Assembly: GCA_021819825.1 (NCBI GenBank)
Contig: JAKAEZ010000012.1
Span: 1 to 64,000 of the forward strand
Direction: 5' to 3'
DNA length: 64,000 nt
DNA from: Planctomycetota bacterium
Lineage (GTDB): Bacteria; Planctomycetota; Phycisphaerae; WQYP01
Shown here: positions 16,886 through 24,599 of the stretch, one piece after another
Position numbering within the stretch: position 1 is the first letter of the stretch
Layout of the letters: every line of letters starts with the position of its first letter
Notes under the pieces: generated by a model
Databases searched by the model: none
The model's input: only the letters and a program-made list of their open reading frames with translations
What the model was told of the DNA's origin: nothing
Made by a program: the position numbers and the translations under genes

Positions 16886-17654
16886 CACGGTATATATGTA
16901 CGCCCTCGTGGGGCAAAGTGGAACAAAGCCGGTTTACTGTGCGCGGAACATGAGCGCCGATGCTCCGCCGCCCGACGATAGGGAAGACTCCAATTTGTCG
17001 GGCCGTGAAATAAATGCCATCACGGCACAATCGCACAAACTGACCACCGTACTGCTACAGGGAGTTTCAGCGGCCCAGAGAGAAACGATGGGACTATTTA
17101 TCGGGACACGCTACGGGTCACTGGAAGACGACCGCATATTTCAGGCTTCGCGGGTTGCAGATGGCGGAAGGTTTGCCAGTCCCGCCGCATTTCGCCGCAC
17201 TTTGCCCAGCACGGTGCCGGCCGAATTAACTATTGCATTTGGCCTACGGGGACCCTTGATTACTTTTGCTGATCGCCAGACACCGGGCATGTTAGCAATC
17301 ATTCGAGCTGCCCAGTGGATCGCCGGCGGCAGAATGAATGCCGCGATTGCCGGATCGTTAGATTTTATAACAACTGATCATGCTGATTCGCCTGATTCAA
17401 GTTCCGTCTGCCGCACGTTGTTATGCCTGCTGGCCACGCGTGACGCATTTTCGGAAATACAGCCTTGGGCCAAAATCATGCTCGCTGAAATTTCCTCAAG
17501 CGGCGGCTCCAGTAGCCAAGATGTGGTACAATCAGACGCGGCTGATTTCCCGGCTATAGTGCGCCTTGCATCAACGTCAAAGCTGTCAACGCGACGTATT
17601 GATCAAGACGGCGGCAATGGCCACACCTGCCGGCTGGAAATTCAGGTGTTGTAG
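16878..17654 (+). CDS. Ketosynthase-like chain length factor (no catalytic Cys)
   Basis: The 258-aa product aligns with the N-terminal half of a ketosynthase (MGLFIGTRYGSLEDD, then LPSTVPAELTIAFGLRGPLITFADRQTPGMLAI). In the position of the catalytic Cys it has Gln134 (ADRQTPG). A Cys-to-Gln change at this place is the hallmark of KS-beta/chain length factors in type II polyketide systems, and a stand-alone protein of about 250 aa matches the chain-length-factor family (Ketoacyl-synt_2) of aryl polyene clusters. The start overlaps the upstream ketosynthase gene by 8 bp, so the two are probably made in equal amounts and form a heterodimer. Confidence 0.78.
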   Translation: MTDTVYMYALVGQSGTKPVYCARNMSADAPPPDDREDSNLSGREINAITAQSHKLTTVLLQGVSAAQRETMGLFIGTRYGSLEDDRIFQASRVADGGRFASPAAFRRTLPSTVPAELTIAFGLRGPLITFADRQTPGMLAIIRAAQWIAGGRMNAAIAGSLDFITTDHADSPDSSSVCRTLLCLLATRDAFSEIQPWAKIMLAEISSSGGSSSQDVVQSDAADFPAIVRLASTSKLSTRRIDQDGGNGHTCRLEIQVL

Positions 17655-17680
17655 CCCCATCATGGGGGGGATCATCGCCA

Positions 17681-18703
17681 TCATATTTCCCGATCCACAG
17701 CTGCCGCGATTTTTTTCAGTGACACCATCAATGATTTCAAGACTTGCGGCGTTATGGATTGCGCACCATCGGTCAAGGCGTGTTCCGGATCGCTGTGGCA
17801 TTCAATAATTAATCCGTCGGCTCCGCATGCGACCGCAGCGCGGCACATGTCCGGCACCAGATGCGCGTGGCCGGTGCCTTGGGATGGATCAATAATAATA
17901 GGCAAATGGCTGATGCGGTGAACCTCCGGCACAATCGCCAGCGGCAAGGTATTGCGACAGTAGGATTCAAACGTGCGTATACCGCGTTCACACAGGATCA
18001 CATTGCTGTTACCGCGTGACATGACGTATTCCGCCGCGAGCATAAATTCTTCCAGCGTGGCGCTTAAGCCGCGTTTGAGCAGAACCGTTTTTTTCTGCTC
18101 CCCCACCGCCCAGAGCAAATTATAATTCTGCATATTCCGCGCGCCGACCTGGAATACGTCCGCGTATTTGGCCACCAGCGGAACCTGTTCAATGGACATG
18201 ACCTCCGTCACCACCGCCAGGCCGGTTTGTTCGCGTGCTTCGGCCAGAATTTCCAGCCCTTTTTCACCCATGCCCTGAAACGCATAGGGACTGGTGCGGG
18301 GCTTGAACGCACCGCCACGCAGCGCGGTGGCTCCCGCCTCTTTCACCGCATGGGCCACTTCGAGAAGTTTAACACGGTCTTCCACCGAGCATGGACCGGC
18401 AATCATCGCGATTTTTTTTCCGCCGGCACTGGCTCCCAGGGTTCCTCCGAGGGCCACGACCGAGCGTTCTTTTTTTACTTCCCGCGAGGCCAGTTTATAT
18501 GGGGCCAGCACGGGCATCACCTTTTCCACGCCGGAAACATTTTCCACGCGTTCAATATCCATTTTTCGTTCATCGCCGATACAGGCTACGACCGTCCGCT
18601 CGGTGCCCACGATAACATGTTCGCGCAGGCCCATTTCCCGTATCAGTGATACGACGTGATCCACGCGAGACTTATCGGCACCTTGTTGCATGACTACAAT
18701 CAT
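17681..18703 (-). CDS. aroF: 3-deoxy-7-phosphoheptulonate (DAHP) synthase, type I-beta
   Basis: The 340-aa enzyme condenses phosphoenolpyruvate and erythrose 4-phosphate, the first step of the shikimate pathway to Phe, Tyr and Trp. It has the N-terminal ferredoxin-like regulatory domain of the I-beta class ([21 protein letters not shown], about residues 1-75), then the barrel with [36 protein letters not shown] and [12 protein letters not shown] 18703 has GGAG 8 bases upstream. Upstream lie a 44-codon ORF, an intrinsic terminator and a leader peptide rich in aromatic residues, so the gene is very probably controlled by transcription attenuation. Confidence 0.95.
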   Translation of the reverse strand: MIVVMQQGADKSRVDHVVSLIREMGLREHVIVGTERTVVACIGDERKMDIERVENVSGVEKVMPVLAPYKLASREVKKERSVVALGGTLGASAGGKKIAMIAGPCSVEDRVKLLEVAHAVKEAGATALRGGAFKPRTSPYAFQGMGEKGLEILAEAREQTGLAVVTEVMSIEQVPLVAKYADVFQVGARNMQNYNLLWAVGEQKKTVLLKRGLSATLEEFMLAAEYVMSRGNSNVILCERGIRTFESYCRNTLPLAIVPEVHRISHLPIIIDPSQGTGHAHLVPDMCRAAVACGADGLIIECHSDPEHALTDGAQSITPQVLKSLMVSLKKIAAAVDREI

Positions 18704-18793
18704 TTTTTTACTCCGTCTGCGGCGGTGCTTCCGCCGCGCAATACGTGAACTGAATTTTCCTTCGCCGACTCGGCATGCTCAAACCGGGGCATA

Positions 18794-18928
18794 TCATGAA
18801 TTTGTGATGCCGCGCCAACGACGCTCCACGAGCCGCGTGAGCCGAGCACGAATGTGTCCTGATAATTCCAGCGCCTCGCGCGACTGGGCCAATGTTCGTT
18901 CAATGCTTGTAAAAATCGACCGGTCCAT
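18794..18928 (-). CDS. Small protein, 44 aa, between attenuator and aroF
   Basis: An ORF of 44 codons starting at ATG 18928 is preceded by AAAGGAG with 6-base spacing, one of the best ribosome binding sites in the window. The product begins MDRSIFTSIERTLAQSREAL and is a charged, probably helical peptide with many Arg. No family is recognised. It begins directly after the attenuator terminator and ends 90 bases before aroF, so it would be made only when the terminator is bypassed. Confidence 0.65.
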   Translation of the reverse strand: MDRSIFTSIERTLAQSREALELSGHIRARLTRLVERRWRGITNS

Positions 18929-18960
18929 TTGAAACTCCTTTTTAGGAAACGTCGAATAGC

Positions 18961-18995
18961 AATAAAAAAGCCCGCTTTTTGCGGGCTTTAGGATC
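18961..18995 (-). terminator. Attenuator terminator upstream of aroF, with antiterminator arm
   Basis: On the minus strand AAAGCCCGC (18989-18981), a five-A loop and GCGGGCTTT (18975-18967) form a perfect 9-bp stem followed by TTTATT, an intrinsic terminator. Its 5' arm with flank (GATC..AGCCCGC, 18995-18981) can instead pair with GCGGGCT..GATC at 19030-19016, inside the end of the leader peptide gene, giving 7 bp plus 4 bp around a 4x4 internal loop. This is the geometry of an attenuator. Confidence 0.85.
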
Positions 18996-19017
18996 ACATT
19001 TACACGATGGCAAAAGA

Positions 19018-19116
19018 TCACCCAGCCCGCCGCAAAGCACCGGTAAAATAATAGAACCAGAAACGATATCCGTCGCCGGTTGATTTCGCGAGGCAGAATG
19101 GGCGATCACTTTTCAT
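19018..19116 (-). CDS. Aromatic leader peptide of aroF, 32 aa
   Basis: The 32-codon ORF contains the run YRFWFYYF (codons 17-24), that is three Phe, three Tyr and one Trp in eight codons, just before RNA that can fold into a terminator. This is the design of amino-acid leader peptides such as those of pheA, trpE or aroH-type operons. Codons 4-6 (GATCGCCC, 19107-19100) can also pair over 8 bases, one G-U included, with GGGTGATC at 19023-19016, overlapping the antiterminator strand. No Shine-Dalgarno sequence precedes the ATG; the -10 box ends 7 bases upstream, so the transcript may be leaderless. The peptide is expected to have no function after synthesis. Confidence 0.82.
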   Translation of the reverse strand: MKSDRPFCLAKSTGDGYRFWFYYFTGALRRAG

Positions 19117-19123
19117 AACTACA

Positions 19124-19151
19124 CTATTAACCAAGCGGGCGAAAAAGTCAA
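19124..19151 (-). promoter_or_regulatory. Sigma70-type promoter of the aroF leader
   Basis: TTGACT (19151-19146) and TAATAG (19129-19124) are separated by 16 bases on the minus strand. Transcription would start at or within one or two bases of the leader ATG at 19116. Confidence 0.65.
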
Positions 19152-19456
19152 ACGGGTGGGCCTGAACCCCTATTAAGCCAAGCACAAAAAAGCACGGTGG
19201 CCGGAATGTATCTTACGCAAGACTCTGAACCAGTAATCGCGGGGCTACGACGGCGACCTTTTTAGCCCCCTGGAAGCAAACCGGGGCGTAGAGCACCGCG
19301 ATGATAATACCGTGGTTGGTTGGCGGCATTGGATCAAGCACCGAATTAATTATCCGGTGATCCACCAGCAGTGACGATAATGGCGTACCTCAACACGATG
19401 GTACTTCCAGGAGCCGTGCCACAGTCGGATGGAACACAAACCACGTCGCCCCGCAG
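19152..19456. other. Intergenic region between the aroF leader and the chelatase gene
   Basis: This stretch follows the stop of the minus-strand CbiX-like gene and precedes the aroF promoter. It holds a 7-bp inverted repeat (GGGGCTA at 19241-19247 and TAGCCCC at 19263-19269) without a T-run. Nothing else is recognisable. Confidence 0.4.
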
Positions 19457-19990
19457 TCATGACTCGGACAGGTTCACGCCGGTGACGTTTGAGGCATTGG
19501 GACAGCCGGTTGGTTGGCAGGCACGGCAGGTATAGCCGTTGGATTGGCATAGTTCCTGTTGATGCCGGCTGCGTGTCCGGCAGTAGTCGCAACTATCATG
19601 ATGGTCATCGCAATGCGTAATGCGTTTTACGATCACCTGTGCGATTTTCTCATCCAGCCCCAACGGCTGCGTAACGTGAAAGCGGATATGCGGATGGTGC
19701 TTTGCCGCTTCGGCCGCCATGCGCGGAATATCAGTGGTACTGTGGCGGCCCGGCGATAAAAAGTATGGGTGCACCACAACCCGCGTGGCACCCTGGTTAA
19801 CACAGGCCTTAAACGCGTCAGCGATACTGGGGGCCGCCAATTCCATGTGCGCGGGAAATACAATCGAATAACCGGCGACCCGTCGGAAGAGTTCAACCAC
19901 ATCATTAAGCATATCATTGGCCGACGCCAGACGACTGCCGTGATCCACCAGGATGATTCCAATTTTTTCGTTCTCGACCGTTTGAGCCAT
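19457..19990 (-). CDS. CbiX/SirB-like sirohydrochlorin chelatase with Cys/His-rich tail
   Basis: The 177-aa protein has the single-domain chelatase fold: LVDHGSRLASAN at the N-terminus with the metal-ligand His, and VVVHPYFLSPGRHSTTDIP with the second conserved His. Such proteins insert cobalt or ferrous iron into sirohydrochlorin for cobalamin or siroheme. The last 55 residues are unusual, with HCDDHHDSCDYC, then CQSNGYTCRACQPTGC: seven Cys and several His. Some SirB proteins carry a C-terminal iron-sulfur cluster; this tail could hold one or store metal (inference). ATG 19990 follows GGAG by 8 bases. Confidence 0.82.
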   Translation of the reverse strand: MAQTVENEKIGIILVDHGSRLASANDMLNDVVELFRRVAGYSIVFPAHMELAAPSIADAFKACVNQGATRVVVHPYFLSPGRHSTTDIPRMAAEAAKHHPHIRFHVTQPLGLDEKIAQVIVKRITHCDDHHDSCDYCRTRSRHQQELCQSNGYTCRACQPTGCPNASNVTGVNLSES

Positions 19991-20254
19991 GCATTATTCT
20001 CCATAGTGCAACTACAACATCCGTATTGTAGCACGGGTTTGTTTAAGATCATTGAATTCCCTGTATGACGCTGCCCTTTCGGGCCAAGGCGCAGGCCCGC
20101 ATTTTATCACACCTGCGGCTTATCGGACAGAAATGGCTGTAAACCGCACGGAATTCGTTGATGAAATCATGACGCGGAGCCGATGAAAGACTTACGCTCA
20201 CATCTACGTGAACCGAAGAATTCAAGTCGTGCGTTAAATAGAGGAGAGGCGAAA

Positions 20255-20764
20255 ATGATTAACGTAGAGGTATTAAAGAGAATTGTTCCGACCGTTGCAC
20301 CGGCCATGACCGTATGGGCCGAAACGATGGAACGCTCGGCACTGGAAAAAGGCGCAGCCCTGGATTCCCTGCAATGGCGGGATGCGTTGCGCGTAGGAGT
20401 GAAGCGTCCGGAAAAAGTGCGCGTCATTTATGTCGATGATTTACCTCATCCGAACACCGAGCTGACACTGTTGGCGAAAGAAATCGGCATATTGACCGAA
20501 CAGACAGACGGCATAACATTCGGCTATGGAATATTCATAAAAAACAATCTTCCGGATGTCAAACGCCGTTTGATTCATCAACTGGCACACGTATGCCAGT
20601 ATGAACGGTTGGGTGACATGCGCATATTTGTGCGCGAGTACGTGCAATGCTGCCTGGATTTCGGGTATGCCCATTCTCCCTTTGAACTGGAAGCGGAGGC
20701 CCGAACCCAGGAAGTCTTGGCGGATTTTCATACGGCGATGAAACCGTGCCCCTGCGAAGACTAA
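20255..20764 (+). CDS. Metallopeptidase-like protein with degenerate HExxH (HQLAH)
   Basis: The 169-aa product contains LIHQLAHVCQYERLGDMRIFVREY and later SPFELEAEA. This matches a family of small predicted zinc peptidases with HELxHVxQYERxGG followed by PxExEA, but the catalytic Glu of HExxH is Gln here. Both His and a downstream Glu that could bind zinc remain, so it may bind metal without peptidase activity. ATG 20255 follows GAGGAGAGG by 5 bases; the frame opens earlier at 20183. It lies 52 bases upstream of nadA on the same strand. Function unknown. Confidence 0.6.
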   Translation: MINVEVLKRIVPTVAPAMTVWAETMERSALEKGAALDSLQWRDALRVGVKRPEKVRVIYVDDLPHPNTELTLLAKEIGILTEQTDGITFGYGIFIKNNLPDVKRRLIHQLAHVCQYERLGDMRIFVREYVQCCLDFGYAHSPFELEAEARTQEVLADFHTAMKPCPCED

Positions 20765-20816
20765 AAAATACCACAAACGCCTCTTAGCGCCTATAATGGT
20801 GCAAAGAGGTGGTGTT

Positions 20817-22034
20817 ATGCAGTGGCAACAGCCGATCCCCAAAGAATACATGCAAATTCCGCGCGAACAGGTATTGGCCAGAATTGGGCAGCGGAAGGCG
20901 GAAATGGGTCACCGGCTGGTGATCCTCGGGCACCATTATCAACAGGATGATGTGGTGCGCTTTGCGGACTTTCTGGGAGATTCATTCCAATTATCACGCG
21001 AGGCGGCCAAAGTTGCAGACGCGGAATTCGTGATATTCTGCGGCGTGCATTTTATGGCGGAATCGGCGGATGTATTAACCGCCCCGCATCAAAAAGTGCT
21101 CTTGCCCGATATGGGTGCAGGCTGCTCGATGGCAGACATGGCCCAACTGGATGACGTTCAAGATGCCTGGTCCGCTATTGCGGCGGCCTGCCAAGCCGAC
21201 AAGGATTTCAAACTTGTACCCATCACCTATATGAACTCTACCGCCGCCGTGAAGAGTTTTGTGGGCGAGCATGGCGGTGCCGTTTGCACCAGCAGCAATT
21301 GCGACAAGATTTTGTCCTGGGCATTGGGGGGGCAAAAGCCTGCGGAGGTGCCGCACACCAAAATTATTTTTTTCCCCGATCAGCACCTGGGTAGAAACAC
21401 AGGTTATAAAATGGGATACCCGCTGGAATCCATGGTGGTTTGGGATTATCGGCAGCCCAACGGCGGGTTGACCGATCAGCAAATTCGAGACGCAACATTT
21501 ATTCTGTGGAAAGGCCATTGCAGTGTGCATCAGCTTTTCCGACCGGAACATGTCGATGACATTCGTCATCGGATGCCTGGCGTAAAAGTTTTGGTACACC
21601 CGGAGTGCCGGTGGGAAGTGGTCCAGAAGGCAGATCTGGTGGGATCCACCGATTTTATCGGCAAGCAGATTGCCGCCGCGCCGGCGGGAAGCAAATGGGC
21701 TGTAGGAACTGAAGTACACATGGTACAACGCTTGGCCAATGCCCATCCGGAGCAGACCATTGTGGTGCTTTCCGACTGCCAATGTCTATGCACCACCATG
21801 TATCGCATTGATCCGCCGCACCTGCTGTATATTCTTGATAATCTCGTAGCGGGGAAGGTCTTGAACCGAATTCAAGTTGATCCTTTTGATACGTATTGGT
21901 CGCGCGTCAGTTTACAGCGGATGCTGGATATCACGGCCGGCAAGCCTGTCGCACCGCCCCCGGAACCACGGCCACAGCGAGGGATTCAGGCTGCGGCCTT
22001 GCGGGTGCTGCCACTGGAAACCGCTACGACCTGA
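20817..22034 (+). CDS. nadA: Quinolinate synthase NadA
   Basis: The 405-aa enzyme condenses iminoaspartate with dihydroxyacetone phosphate to quinolinate in NAD synthesis and needs a [4Fe-4S] cluster. The conserved parts are LGHHYQQDDVVRFADFLGDS, GVHFMAESA, DMGAGCSMAD (Cys ligand 1), TYMNSTAAVKSF, CTSSNCDKI (ligand 2), FPDQHLGRNTG, HPECRWEV, GTEVHMV and LSDCQCLCTTMYRI (ligand 3). ATG 20817 follows AGAGGTGG by 3 bases; an ATG at 20796 lies within a TATAAT-like sequence and is unlikely to be the start. nadB and nadC are not in the window. Confidence 0.96.
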   Translation: MQWQQPIPKEYMQIPREQVLARIGQRKAEMGHRLVILGHHYQQDDVVRFADFLGDSFQLSREAAKVADAEFVIFCGVHFMAESADVLTAPHQKVLLPDMGAGCSMADMAQLDDVQDAWSAIAAACQADKDFKLVPITYMNSTAAVKSFVGEHGGAVCTSSNCDKILSWALGGQKPAEVPHTKIIFFPDQHLGRNTGYKMGYPLESMVVWDYRQPNGGLTDQQIRDATFILWKGHCSVHQLFRPEHVDDIRHRMPGVKVLVHPECRWEVVQKADLVGSTDFIGKQIAAAPAGSKWAVGTEVHMVQRLANAHPEQTIVVLSDCQCLCTTMYRIDPPHLLYILDNLVAGKVLNRIQVDPFDTYWSRVSLQRMLDITAGKPVAPPPEPRPQRGIQAAALRVLPLETATT

Positions 22035-22108
22035 TATTTGCAAGATTCGGCAGCTTATAACGATATAATTCGGCATGGGACATAAAGCACAGAAATTCAG
22101 GAGAATTC

Positions 22109-23323
22109 ATGCGTACCACCTATACCCTGGGAGTTGTTGCCCTGTTCGTCGCCTGCAGCCATGCCAAGGCTGTTGTGCCGACGCCTTATCAGGAGCATAA
22201 CGCATATATTTCCGGATACGTTTCAGCACTGTTAGATATGAAATTCCACCTGCGATCCACGTCTGTGCAGGTGCATGGAGCCACAGTTGAAATTGGCGGC
22301 GTACCGGCATCGGATCACAGGGCCGTGCGGAAGGCGGTGCGGAAGGTAAACGGTGTTAAAATCATTGAGTTTTTGCCGGCACCGGCATCCCAGATTCATC
22401 CTTCGTCAAACACAACGGGAGACGATGTCGGCGTCATGCCGGCACCCGAGCAATCCGCCAATCCCGCCAACGAGAACTTTGCTGTAGGCATGGATACTAA
22501 GGCCATGGAACGGGCGGGCGTGTATCATCTGCCCACAGGCTTTCTACCGCCGGGCAGACTGTTTCAACCACTGATTGCGGATCCAAAATGGCCGACATTC
22601 AGCGTGGCCTACACCTATTATACGCCCTATCATCCCAATGGCCTGAAGGATGTTATTCCCGTGAGCATCGGCGATACGATACCATTTGAGCGCGGCAATT
22701 GGCCGGACCATTGGCAGTGGGAAGCCGGTATGCAGGCGGACGCATTTGCCTATTTCAATATGGATACGGCGCACAGTGACCTGCAAAATGTTGATTTTCT
22801 GGTAGGCGGTTATTTTGCGGCACGTCATCGCAATTTCTCCTTTCTGGTGCGCTATTACCACCAGAGTTCGCACCTTGGCGATGAATTTTTAATTGCTAAT
22901 CCGGCGTATTACTACGGGCTTCGTCAAAAAATAAGCTATGAGGAAATTAATGCTCTGGCCTCCATCGATTTATTACATCGCACAGTCCGGCTCTACGCCG
23001 GAGCCGGCTATCTTGATGATGTGGCCCCAGCCAACCTGGGCCATTGGCGGTTTCACTATGGCGTGGAATATCACGGTGCGGCCTTCTTCCATAAGGGCAC
23101 TTGTTTTATGTCACCCGTGGCCGGTGTTGATTTTAAAAACTGGAGCGAAAACAATTACGACACCGATATTTCAGCCGTGGGCGGAATTGAATTAAGCAAT
23201 GGAAAACCGGATAGTTCAAAACTGCAATTCCTGCTGGAATTTTATCGCGGCCACTCACCTTATGGGCAGTTTTACGTCAACGAAATTCAATACTTCGGTC
23301 TGGGCATTCACTATTATTTTTGA
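22109..23323 (+). CDS. Outer-membrane protein of the DUF1207 type
   Basis: The 404-aa product has a signal peptide (VVALFVACSHAKA), a small BON-like segment (about residues 30-75, VQVHGATVEIGGVPASDHRAVRKAVRKV) and a C-terminal beta-barrel part. That part starts with LFQPLIADPKWPTFSVAY, typical of DUF1207, has alternating strands (FLVGGYFAARHRNFSFLVRYY) and ends in Tyr-Tyr-Phe as outer-membrane proteins do. It is probably a pore or an adhesin in the outer membrane. ATG 22109 follows AGGAG by 6 bases. It is monocistronic and convergent with thiO. Confidence 0.75.
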   Translation: MRTTYTLGVVALFVACSHAKAVVPTPYQEHNAYISGYVSALLDMKFHLRSTSVQVHGATVEIGGVPASDHRAVRKAVRKVNGVKIIEFLPAPASQIHPSSNTTGDDVGVMPAPEQSANPANENFAVGMDTKAMERAGVYHLPTGFLPPGRLFQPLIADPKWPTFSVAYTYYTPYHPNGLKDVIPVSIGDTIPFERGNWPDHWQWEAGMQADAFAYFNMDTAHSDLQNVDFLVGGYFAARHRNFSFLVRYYHQSSHLGDEFLIANPAYYYGLRQKISYEEINALASIDLLHRTVRLYAGAGYLDDVAPANLGHWRFHYGVEYHGAAFFHKGTCFMSPVAGVDFKNWSENNYDTDISAVGGIELSNGKPDSSKLQFLLEFYRGHSPYGQFYVNEIQYFGLGIHYYF

Positions 23324-23378
23324 TGTGGCGGGCCGACACTGGTCCAGGCCCGTAAGCTGTGCCGGCGCTTGCGGGCGA

Positions 23379-24515
23379 TTACTGGGATAAGCTTTTTGGC
23401 GCAAAGGTCTCCATGCCCGGTTCGGTTCGACCTGTGAGCACTAATTCCGCCATGAACTTACCCGACAGCGGAGCCAGGCCGATGCCGATTTTGAAATGGC
23501 CGGCACACACAAACACATTAGACAAAGCGGGTGATTTGCCCATCACCGGGTGATGTTTGGGGCCGGTGGGCCGCAAGCCTGCCCATACGCATTCAACGAC
23601 CGCAGCTTTAAGAGCCGGGACAATTTGCGTTGCGCCATTGATGAGAAATGCGATACCTTCCGCCGTGTTTGTAAGGTCAAATCCCGCCTTGGGTTCAGTG
23701 GTTGAACCCACCAGAATCCGACCATCCTGCCAAGGCACCAGAAAAATCATACCGCTTTTGACAATATGCCGAACCGCTTCTTTTTGCACACGCAGCAGCA
23801 ACGCCTGCCCTTTCACCGGCGTAACAGGTGGTGCCAGATCCGTCCCGGCAGTGATAGTGGGCAAACCGATTCCCGCACACAGCACAAATTTATCTGCCAA
23901 AAATCTTTGGCCATTGGCATGGGCCGCCACAACGCGGTCGGCCGCGGATTCCAGTCGCTCGACGCGGGTGGCTTCAATCATCCGCACGCCGGAATTAATG
24001 CACGCTCTTATCAGCGCCTCAAGCAACTGGTCCACATTTACCTGTCCGGACCAGCGGCACAAATGTGCGCCGTGGGGCGCATTGGCTATTTCCGGCTCAT
24101 ATTGCGGGACTTGCTGATCGGTAAGCAGTTCCATTACCGGCTTGTCGCCTAATTTCGGCCAGGACGTATTGGCCGCGGCACACTGCTCTTCGGCGGTACG
24201 AACGGCATCAGTGGAATTTAACAGTTCCAATTTTCCGCGGCGCTGATACTCCACATGCACACCGGAGGCACTCTGAAGCGACTGGATGAACGCTTCATAT
24301 CCCCACAAACTTTGCCGGTGCATCTGTTGCATGGCACCGGCATGAGCCATCGGCGGCGGCCATAGCGCTCCCAAGGCCGCGCGGCTGGCGGCCTGCCCGC
24401 AGCGCCCCTGCTCCAAAACCGTTACCGAAACACCGCGTTGCGCTAATTGCCACGCGGTTGTCAGGCCGATGACGCCGCCGCCAATAACTAGAACATCCGT
24501 TGCACCATCGACCAT
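23379..24515 (-). CDS. thiO: Glycine oxidase-like FAD-dependent amino acid oxidase
   Basis: The 378-aa protein has an N-terminal Rossmann FAD site (VLVIGGGVIGLTTAWQLAQRG, then VLEQG) and the DAO-family layout with RRGKLELL, the FAD contact LCAGIGL, and a C-terminal WAGLRPTGPKHHPVMG and VCAGHFKIGIGLAP. Oxidation of glycine to the imine for the thiazole moiety of thiamine is the usual role of ThiO; substrate choice cannot be fixed by sequence alone. ATG 24515 has AGGAG 7 bases upstream. No other thiamine gene is near. Confidence 0.8.
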   Translation of the reverse strand: MVDGATDVLVIGGGVIGLTTAWQLAQRGVSVTVLEQGRCGQAASRAALGALWPPPMAHAGAMQQMHRQSLWGYEAFIQSLQSASGVHVEYQRRGKLELLNSTDAVRTAEEQCAAANTSWPKLGDKPVMELLTDQQVPQYEPEIANAPHGAHLCRWSGQVNVDQLLEALIRACINSGVRMIEATRVERLESAADRVVAAHANGQRFLADKFVLCAGIGLPTITAGTDLAPPVTPVKGQALLLRVQKEAVRHIVKSGMIFLVPWQDGRILVGSTTEPKAGFDLTNTAEGIAFLINGATQIVPALKAAVVECVWAGLRPTGPKHHPVMGKSPALSNVFVCAGHFKIGIGLAPLSGKFMAELVLTGRTEPGMETFAPKSLSQ

Positions 24516-24599
24516 TATCCGTCTCCTGAAAGCCTGCTTATCAGATTTCTTAAGTCCTACCAATCGGTTTCCCGCGCGTGCGGGCCATGGCGAATGTCT

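Noticed and set aside
19241-19269. Inverted repeat GGGGCTA/TAGCCCC as terminator of the chelatase gene
   Set aside because: Loop of 15 bases, no T-run after the stem and about 190 bases from the stop codon.
23557-24117. Plus-strand 186-codon ORF inside thiO
   Set aside because: Antisense frame of a well conserved FAD enzyme; no family signature.
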